From: Pelomyxa schiedti
Taxonomy: Eukaryota; Evosea; Pelobiontida; Pelomyxidae
Length of the DNA: 64,000 nt
NCBI GenBank assembly: GCA_020536535.1
Contig: JAHLWZ010000790.1
Coordinates: 124,001 to 188,000 of the forward strand
Reading direction: 5' to 3'
The notes beneath the pieces are model-generated. The model ran no database searches and was not told where the DNA came from. It saw only the letters and a program-made list of their open reading frames with translations. Of this stretch, positions 56,615 through 64,000 are shown piece by piece. Both the position numbers and the translations under genes were made by a program. How positions within the stretch are numbered: the first letter of the stretch is position 1; every line of letters begins with the position of its first letter.

Positions 56615-57972
56615 ATGAGTTCACTCAAGAAGGCCAGTAGGCACAAGGTACGTGGTATTTTGTTTCCCAACAACACAATCAATCATACCTTAAGTCATAC
56701 ACAAACTCCCAGTCAACAACAGAAAAAAGGTTCTCATTCTAGGCCTTGATGGAGTGAGACCTGATTGTCTCCAAGTCCTGGCCGAGCTTCACAAGATACC
56801 CAACTTAACCGAGCTAAAGTCCGCTTCGGCCTACTGCGACTCAGCCCGGTCGGTTTTTCCCACTCTCTCAGGACCGGCTTGGTCCTCAATCCTGACTGGG
56901 GTTGGTGTTGGCGACCACCTCGTGGTGGACAACGAATTCACGGGAGCAGATGCCAGAAATGGCAGGGGTGGATTGAGGAGATACCCCACATTTTTTAAGA
57001 GGCTATCTGAGGGGCACATGAGAAGATTGAGCAGCGTAAATGGCAGTGGCGCAGATGATTGTGGGAGGGGGAGTGGGCTGAGGTGCTGCTCTTTTGTATC
57101 TTGGGTTCCTATAAATGATTCCATAGTGAGGGGTGAGGCTGTGTGCGAGTCACACCATGAGGACGATCACGCTGTCCTGAGGGATGCACTGAGAGCTTTG
57201 GACCTTGATAACCCTGAATGTCAGTGTGTAGAATACCTTCTTCCACCCCACTGTTCCTACTTTCGAATCGATACATAGTCCTATAAACCTATAAACTCCC
57301 TTCATAATGAGTTGCAAGGCAAAGGCCCAAGTAGTAAGAAATATGAAAATAAACAGATAATAAAAAAGTTGCTGCTATGTGCTCGACCTTGCCTTTTTTT
57401 TTTTTTTCCAAAAAACACCGTACAGGCTTACTCCTTTCACAGCACCAGATGTTTTGTTTGTATACTTTGGAGAGGTGGATGAAGAGGGCCACCGTACCGG
57501 CTATGGTCCGCATGCCAGCAAATACCTGGACACCATTATATCCACAGATGCTCTTGTTGGTCAAGTCCTGCAAGCTGTGCAAGCCAGGACCACGCACAAG
57601 GACGAGAACTGGGTCACTGTGACAGTCACTGATCACGGAGGCATCGAATTCTCTCACGGCGCAAACACCCTCGAGGAAGCAACTGTATTCCTGTGGGTGG
57701 CCGGTGACACAGATACAGTCGCGCGGGGCAAGATACTGGGTGATTCTGACTGGAATTCCAACACACCGCCCAACTCCAGCACCACAAGTGTCAACAACAA
57801 TTGGATAGATGATATACCGGTGTTGATGGATGTGGCTCCCACTGTGGCAGCCCATTTGGGAATTCCAGTTGACCTCAGCTGGGGGTGGAAGGGAAAACCA
57901 AGGGGACTGAAGTCCTGTATGGGAGGCATTGGTACACCCCAACAAAGTTCAGTAACAGAATCATCGTTCTAG
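56615..57972 (+). CDS. type I phosphodiesterase / nucleotide pyrophosphatase family protein
   Basis: Proposed join(56615..56647,56730..57223,57426..57972), 357 aa. Alkaline-phosphatase superfamily marks are in order: VLILGLDGVRPD (metal Asp), FPTLSGPAWSSILTG (nucleophile region), VYFGEVDEEGHRTG (Asp and His), VTVTDHGG (Asp-His) and FSHGA (His). The second intron (202 nt) is long for this genome and T-rich at its 3' end. No signal peptide is seen: the first exon gives MSSLKKASRHK, so a cytosolic enzyme is likely, unlike ENPP ectoenzymes. The substrate is unknown; phosphodiester or pyrophosphate bonds are expected. It is convergent with the WD40 gene, stop to stop 65 nt. Confidence 0.85.
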
Positions 57973-58037
57973 TGGGACATGTTCATTCAGTTTGTTTTTT
58001 TTTGATACATAAGGTACAAGGTTTTTTTGAGTTTTGC

Positions 58038-59505
58038 TCAGGGGTCTGATTTTGGGGGTGTTGGGTGTTTGTCTACTGGTGGTGTCTCATCAGTTGGGTT
58101 CTGTTGCTGTGTGGTCAGTTCTTTTGATGGAACAGCTGTAGACGATTCTTCTGCTGCTTTGATTGGATTCACTGGTGTGTCCGCGTGCTGCTGGCAGATT
58201 GGGGGTGGTGAGGTTTTGCAGTTGATGGAATGGATTACAAGAGTGTGGTTGCTGCAGGCTAACCACAGCCAAACGGTTCCGTCACTGGGAATGGTGTGTG
58301 CTATGGCGGTGCAGTGTACATCCTCGAGGGTGTAGAGGCCCTTGGGATACGGGGTGATGGTGCCGGTTGCGGAACTGATGGTTGGTGTTGATGTTTGTTG
58401 TTCAGGCTCATGGTCAGAGGTACTGCCGTCAAGTTCCGGGGGTTCACATGACCAAAGAGCTACGGTACGGTCAAAGCTGGATGTGACAATGAATTCTCCA
58501 ATGTGAATAATGCTATCTACTCGGGCACTGTGCACTCGTTGTGAGACAACAGTGGCACTCGGAGACTCACCTAGGTGATTGCTAAGTTTTCTTTAAGTTT
58601 GAAACTTGGGTACCTTGCTTCACAGACCACAGGCAAATATCACCAGCGGCAGTGCCTCCCCACACTTTATCATTGACCGTCACTAGGCATGTAATATGGG
58701 AGGGCTGTGGTGGAAGGTGTATAACCTTGCCAGTTGTGTGGGGTTGTAGATAAAGCACGTTGCGCATAGCAAACCACATATCTCCATTTATGGATCCAGT
58801 CATGAAGTGCACCATATGCTGCCCCCCAATTTCAACAGAACCCACTCTCTGTCGAGTTTTGGCACTGTACAGTGCTACAGTACCTGGTTCGTGCACACAG
58901 TATACAAGGGAGGCAGGGCCTGGCTGAAGGATGGTTGATGAGTCATGGGGTAATACTCTGGATATGGATTCGGAAACTGACATTTTGGCAGACATGCAGA
59001 GGTTACTTCTGTCCCACACACATATAGTGCCACTGTCGTCACTTGACCATACTTCATGTACTTCTACTTCAACAACACTGCATATGCGGTGAGGTTGGTG
59101 CTCTGTGAACACCTTGACGAGAGCTCCTGTGACACCTGTGGGGGTACGCAATGCAGTTGTGGTTGCAATGGAACGTGCAACAAGATCGAGGTTAAACACA
59201 AGCAATGAGCCACATCTGCACCCAATCCACATGTTATCTGTTGTGGGAAGCATGGCCTCCACTGCACCCGTTTCTGGCATCAGTGTGGAAAAAACAAGTG
59301 GTAAGGATAATTGTATCGGGGTGGACTCGATTGTAGAGAAAGTTTCCAGAGATGCACTGCAATCAGTAACACAACAGGGAATAGGGGGCTTATCCACAGG
59401 AAGATGCACTGATGCATCAAAATTGTTCCTTCTCTGTCTAATTTTTTCTTGCAAGGCCTCGTTTTTTGCGCGCTCATAGATTCTTATATCGCCGTCAGCC
59501 TGCAT
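58038..59505 (-). CDS. WD40-repeat protein
   Basis: Proposed complement(join(58038..58570,58614..59505)), 474 aa. After an N-terminal helical stretch (IRIYERAKNEALQEKIRQRR) there are WD40-like units: MWIGCRCGSLLVFNL, VWSSDDSGTICVWD, TVALYSAKTRQRV, VWGGTAAGDICLWSV, EFIVTSSFDRTVALWS and GTVWLWLACSN. The C-terminus is a Pro/Thr/Glu-rich tail. The single 43-nt intron falls within a repeat. It is presumably a beta-propeller scaffold; no specific orthologue is recognised. Confidence 0.8.
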
Positions 59506-59912
59506 GGTTTTATGTTTTGCAAACTTGTGAATTCGAAAGGTACTCGTTTAATGGCATCGTTATCACTACAAACTTTCTGCAACGATGGGGTAATTGCTTG
59601 AATCCACTCCCACATCACTTTTGTAGATTTTGCTTGAAGATAATACACGCGATTCAAAGTGGCAATCTCAAAGCAATTTCGTTGAGATTTTGATATCTAG
59701 GAGGAGTTACTGGCACCGATGGAAAATAGACAAAACCTGGACAGCACCCCTCTCCAAGGGTATGAATTTGATTGGATGTATTTGATAAGGATTGGTAAAA
59801 TACCACAGTTTGCGTTCATTTGGCTCTATGGTTTATTGTTGTTTGTGCGTGTCTGTTTAGACTAGTCAAAAATGTACCTTTTAGGCAGAACCATCTTGTT
59901 TTGTAATCATGG
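59506..59912. other. spacer between WD40 start and DEP gene stop
   Basis: 407 bp, AT-rich. A plus-strand frame is open at 59466-59693, but it shows no domain and overlaps the WD40 start. The promoter of the WD40 gene should be here. Nothing else is recognised. Confidence 0.45.
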
Positions 59913-60909
59913 TTAAAGTTTCCCTTTTTCATTAGAAAACCTGTGTGGATAAATCCCGACTCCTGTGGGGAAGCATGTCAATTGCACAGTTTTTAAAGTT
60001 TTTTCAACATTGAGAGAAAACAGGTCTTTATTGTCTTTGAAGCCATTCTTTGAGTTAACGTAGCTGATATATCCTCTGTTCATGAGCTCTTGGCATACAT
60101 ATACAGCCTCTTGTCTTGATGTAACATGTGCTCGAGCATAGGTGACCAAACAGTCAACAGCTTGTGCCCCTTGTGGTAAATAAGAATTACATATAATGTG
60201 AGGAGTTAAACAACCTACCACTGAAACTTTTTACTACTGCCTTTCCTGACCGTGCAGAAGTTACTCCAGTAATGGGATCGCGCAAAATAGTCAATATTTT
60301 TTCAAGCTGTGAAGGCGATAAATCCCGAAAATCCTTAAGAGTCCAAATGAGTGTAAAAAAAAGAGGGAAGGTGAAGCACTGGCAGTGGGAGTGAATACAT
60401 GAAAGCAATAAACAGAATTCTCCTCGAATGTGGTCGACTCACAGAGATCATAGAAATACGATCTGTCTGAATAGGCTCTCAGCTTCCTCATGGGGGAAAA
60501 CAAAAAAAGAACGAACTGAGAAAAGTTACCCAATAAAATAACAGCAATGGCTCTGGACTCCTCCATTGTTTTGCCACATCTTGTTACCATAAAGTTCAGT
60601 AGATCACTCCCTGAAACAAGAAAGAACCTCGAGTGAATACAGCAAGGATTATAATGTAGTTCACACACCATAGAAACAGTGCTGGAATGACTGACTGTTC
60701 ACAGTCCTCACACTTACTTCCATACCTACCTTTGGGTCTCGTACTCTTTTGACCACGGCATCTATCTGTATAGAAAAACAATTGCAAATTGGGATCGTTC
60801 CGCCAACAGCAAACCAGTAAATAACAAAAAAAGAAAACAAGAAACAAACATCTTTGGCCAAAATTTCTTGCTCAGGGCTGGGTCTGCTCGTTGTTGGTGG
60901 CGAAAACAT
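59913..60909 (-). CDS. protein with two DEP-like domains
   Basis: The start Met at 60909 gives MFSPPTTSRPSPEQEILAKD, then an intron, then IDAVVKRVRDPKVGMEVSVR, FYGSDLLNFMVTRCGKTMEE, and a tyrosine-rich continuation (YSDRSYFYDLCE): a first DEP-like domain. A second follows: LEKILTILRDPITGVTSARS, then GAQAVDCLVTYARAHVTSRQ and EAVYVCQELMNRGYISYV, ending with KDNKDLFSLNV. DEP domains target proteins to membranes or G-protein partners. No catalytic domain is attached, so it is probably an adaptor. At least five introns lie in 1 kb. Exon borders are approximate. It lies 168 nt downstream of the PPM-like gene on the same strand. Confidence 0.75.
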
Positions 60910-61077
60910 CGCGTACCTCGCCCACGAATTTTTTTTTTCGAATCTGATGACCCCTCATCAAAACAAGAGTCAAATTATGTGAAGAAAAGATGGGAGGAAC
61001 AAAGCCAACACAAGAGGCCTCAATGCTTAAATAAAATTCGTACTATTTATTACCATTTACAAGACAACAAAAAATTG

Positions 61078-64000
61078 TCATGCCCTGTTTTGTAAGTAAG
61101 TGAGAAGTTGGGGCTTTGAGGAATGGTATTTGTACCAAGAGGGTCGTAGACTGAGAGCCATACAAGTTGTGTGGTCTAGTTTACCTGGATACATTTTGAA
61201 ATCGTGAGGAAGTCGGCCCCGGGGATTCTTCTCCAGAAATGTTCTAGAAGTAGGTGTTGCTATTGGAAGAAAACGGATGTAGGCCAGACCTGCTTGGATT
61301 TGTCACATCCACACAGTAGTTTATGATTCTTTCTACAACCTGGTCAACTTGAGGCTGCTCGGCATCGGGCGAAATAAGCTCTGTAAGTTTCCCGGTCCTA
61401 CGATAGCATTTGAGTACTGAAAGTATTAAAAAGAGGGGTATTTACATAAAATCTTCTCGTGCCTTTGATGCTAAATCGGGATTGAGCGCTGTGGCCTCAT
61501 CCCAGTTTTTATCCACAAAGTCTGGTATCAGGTCGCCGGGTTCCACGGCAAGAGAAGGTGCTTCCAGGTTATCATGCACTCCATCACTGGAAGTAGCAGG
61601 GTGGATTAGATAAAATTGGAGACTAGTTTTCAGATACCTCAGCAGAATAATTATATCATGCTTATGGCAAGGAGCATAGTACAGGCTTAGATTGCGCAAA
61701 TCCGGTGCTCCCCCTACCAGAAACGGGCCGATGCGACCACCGGGATCTGATGGGTCAAGAGTACCTCTGTTCTTTGAACTGAAAGTGTCATTATTGAGTA
61801 GTTGTATCACTTGCTTGGAATACGTTATTTCAAAGACTTTCTTTTCTTTGGCAGACCAACGGAAAGCCTACAAAGTACGTTAATTTTCTTCCCTTTGCAC
61901 TAGAATAAAACCTTGCAGTCCCCAATACTTAAAACTATGCAAGCCCATTTACTGTATTTTACACCTATGGAATGTGAGGGATTCCTTAACGAAGCTTCAG
62001 CCATGTTTAAAAGAAAACTCACTTTCATCAGGTTCATTCTCCCATCCAATCTTGCAGAGTGTAAAAAAAAAAAAAAAAAACACAGTCAAGTGAAAATACT
62101 CGTGTTGGAACACAGGTGACGCCAAGTAAAGTTGTTGTTCCGACCTCCACAATATCGTGTTTATCCCATACAATTGCATTATGAGCATGGGCCAGAGCTT
62201 GAATCATAAGTGCGCCATATTCACGCACTGAGGTTGCACCACTTGATCATGCGGTTAGAAGAATAAGATATAAAATTATACTTACAAAGACTTCTCGAAA
62301 AGAAAGTTAATGAATGTCGATGATGCCCTGGCGGCGGCTTCTTTTGGCTTAGCCCCCCAGTTGCCTTGGGATGTAAGACAATTTTAAATAAGAAGAAATA
62401 GGTACATCCGTCGGTTACACAGAGGAACGCTCGTCCACCAGAACAGAGTTTAGCCTGAAAATGATCACACAAGGGGTTTCCGAGCTTTTTCCCAGTCAGT
62501 AGAAGTCTTTACATATAAATCTGTAGTTGCTGTTGCACACCCGTTTTTTTGCAGCGGCATCATAAGGATAGGTTGACACAGCTTTCGCGGAGAAGACATC
62601 AGAAAACCGCAGTAGAGTACCTTCGGAGTCTACGTTTTCTATTGCTTGTATTTCTGAGGACATGTGTTGGGTAATGAATTCCTGACCAGAAATTAAATAT
62701 TTCAGGTAAGAATAACCTCTTTTACCATAGGGAGTACATCAGTCAAATGGAAGAAAGAGTCCGTCATTGAGGTTAGAAAGGAAAGGCCCAATGACGGAGG
62801 TATTTGTTTATGTGACACTTCAAAAGTCCTCCGAACATCCTCTTTTTTTGACTGGAGCAGTGCCAATCTCTTTTTTTTTTTTTTTTTTTTGAGTGTGTTG
62901 GCCAAGCATTATTTAGTCAAATTACCTTGCTTTCTTCCAACTCGACACGCAATAATTTAGCTCTCAGTTTTTCTGAATTTATATGATAAAAACAGTTAGT
63001 CAGAAAGGAAAAAATTAGGCATAGAGGAACCTCTCTGAGTTCCGAGCTTGTATACTTGTTCTTCAATTTCTCTAATATCTTCCATCATTTTATCTATTTG
63101 CGGCATAACGGGATTGACGGCAGACCCAGATGCCGGTGTTATCAGGGTCAAACCTCGTGCACGTTCAGTTGGTGCAGGGTCTGGCTCGGTTCTTCTGAGA
63201 GATTCGTAAACACTTTGGGTGTGTGGTTGTTCTATATCATGTTCTACAGGAAAGGTGTGTGACCGCAACATTCTTTGTGGTAATAGATGCGGAAGTGTCT
63301 GTGGGGGTGCTGTCCGATGAGGATTGGGTGTGGTTGTGGTTTTCACTGCTGATTCAATTACTACGGTATTATTCACAGATACTGTGGTGGTAGTTGTTGA
63401 AGTGGGTTGGGGTGTATTATCAAGGGTTGTGGTGGTGAGGCCAGCAACTGCAGATTCCATTGTAGGAGGACCTGTTACTGCTTGCGGTGCGGGACTTGTT
63501 GTTGGTATAACGGCATGCTTCAGAAGCTCTGAGTGGTCCTGTTGATGTTCATCAAAGAAATCCAAGTATTCCACATCCTTTAACTTGGTCTTTGCTTTAG
63601 ATTCGTTGTGACTGTGGCGCCTGTGATTATGATGGCTGTGGGCATGGGTGCGGGGAAGTCCCATTTCATTGTGAGATTCAGGGAGAGTGGGTGTGGGAAT
63701 TGTTGTGGGGGGAGAACTATGGGATACACTGTGCCTAGTTGCTGCATGTGGTAGAGCGAGGTGAATGGAGTGGGCTGGGGGTCCGTTTGGTGTGTGACTG
63801 GGAGCTCGTTCAACAGGAGCCTCCGAGGGTTCCTGAAAAAGCAAAGTAGATGACGGCGCAGCATCCAAATCAATCTTGGAAACATCAGAATGCGTGGTTC
63901 CGTCATTTCTCGACGAAGGAGGAGAGGAAGGAGCAGGCGCGAGTGTGGGCGTCTTCGCCGAGCGAGAGGAGCTGCGTTTTACTACAGGCGGGCAGTCCAG
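61078..64000 (-). CDS. PPM/PP2C-like phosphatase with long disordered N-terminus (5' end beyond window)
   Basis: The reading frame is open at 64000, so the start lies to the right. The N-terminal part is Pro/Thr/His/Ser-rich with a His-rich patch (THAHSHHNHRRHSHN). A coiled stretch follows (IDKMMEDIREIEEQVYKLG, EKLRAKLLRVELEESK). The C-terminal half carries PPM-type blocks after splicing: GGRAFLCVTDGC, NWGAKPKEAAARAS, IVEVGTTTLLG, DPGGRIGPF, DLRNLSLYYAPC, SDGVHDNLE and a terminal LEKNPRGRLPHDFKMYPG then LDHTTCMALS. The Asp of TDGC and of SDGVHDN and the final D-H-T are the expected metal ligands. It is likely a Ser/Thr phosphatase of an unusual, protist-enriched PP2C-like group; target unknown. 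Inner exon borders are approximate. Confidence 0.75.

Overview
This window is a gene-dense piece of a nuclear genome from a microbial eukaryote. Almost every gene is cut by very short GT-AG introns (mostly 30-60 nt, the shortest convincing ones 29-33 nt), neighbours lie 12-450 nt apart, and a canonical U6 spliceosomal RNA gene is present. The mix of TKL-type kinases, DEP, BEACH and LRR proteins and an ankyrin-like protein fits a free-living amoeba. An amoebozoan such as the archamoeba Pelomyxa is my best guess, but that is inference from gene style and not from a search.

Layout. 0.5-6.8 kb: a MEMO-family protein, a PH-SH3 adaptor, a small CYTH-like protein and a SENP/Ulp2 SUMO protease. 7-13 kb: a very large gene that appears to join a vWA domain, a ubiquitin-conjugating (E2) fold, S1-like segments, an F-box and a helical C-terminal module; it is head to head with the SUMO protease. 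13.3-20.1 kb: a membrane metallophosphoesterase, a dual-specificity phosphatase with a UBA tail, an LRR protein whose repeats each sit on their own exon, and a secreted DUF5054/GH38-like protein. 20.4-30.2 kb: ribosomal protein eS6 with a long histone-H1-like tail, a TKL kinase, a 3.2-kb repeat-rich stretch with a 100-N assembly gap, a damaged-looking second kinase and a 93-aa protein. 30.7 kb: the U6 snRNA gene.

31.0-49.3 kb is an unbroken run of five minus-strand genes: CCDC47 (ER PAT complex), a ZC2HC1 zinc-finger protein, a Barentsz/CASC3-like exon-junction-complex protein, an 8.4-kb BEACH-WD40 gene and RPA1 (replication protein A large subunit). 49.3-51.7 kb is a non-coding, repeat-rich island containing a candidate 0.87-kb terminal-inverted-repeat element. 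51.7-58 kb carries plus-strand genes for an ankyrin-like protein, CCDC22 (Commander/CCC complex) and a type I phosphodiesterase. 58-64 kb carries minus-strand genes for a WD40 protein, a two-DEP protein and a PPM/PP2C-like phosphatase that runs off the right edge.

There is no operon-style pathway. Several genes do share themes: ubiquitin/SUMO (SENP, E2-F-box, DUSP-UBA) and RNA splicing (U6, CASC3). Exon maps were made by hand from reading frame, GT/AG sites and family conservation. Where lengths in aa are given, the listed exons add up to a multiple of three. Where I write 'about', the inner exons were only partly resolved.
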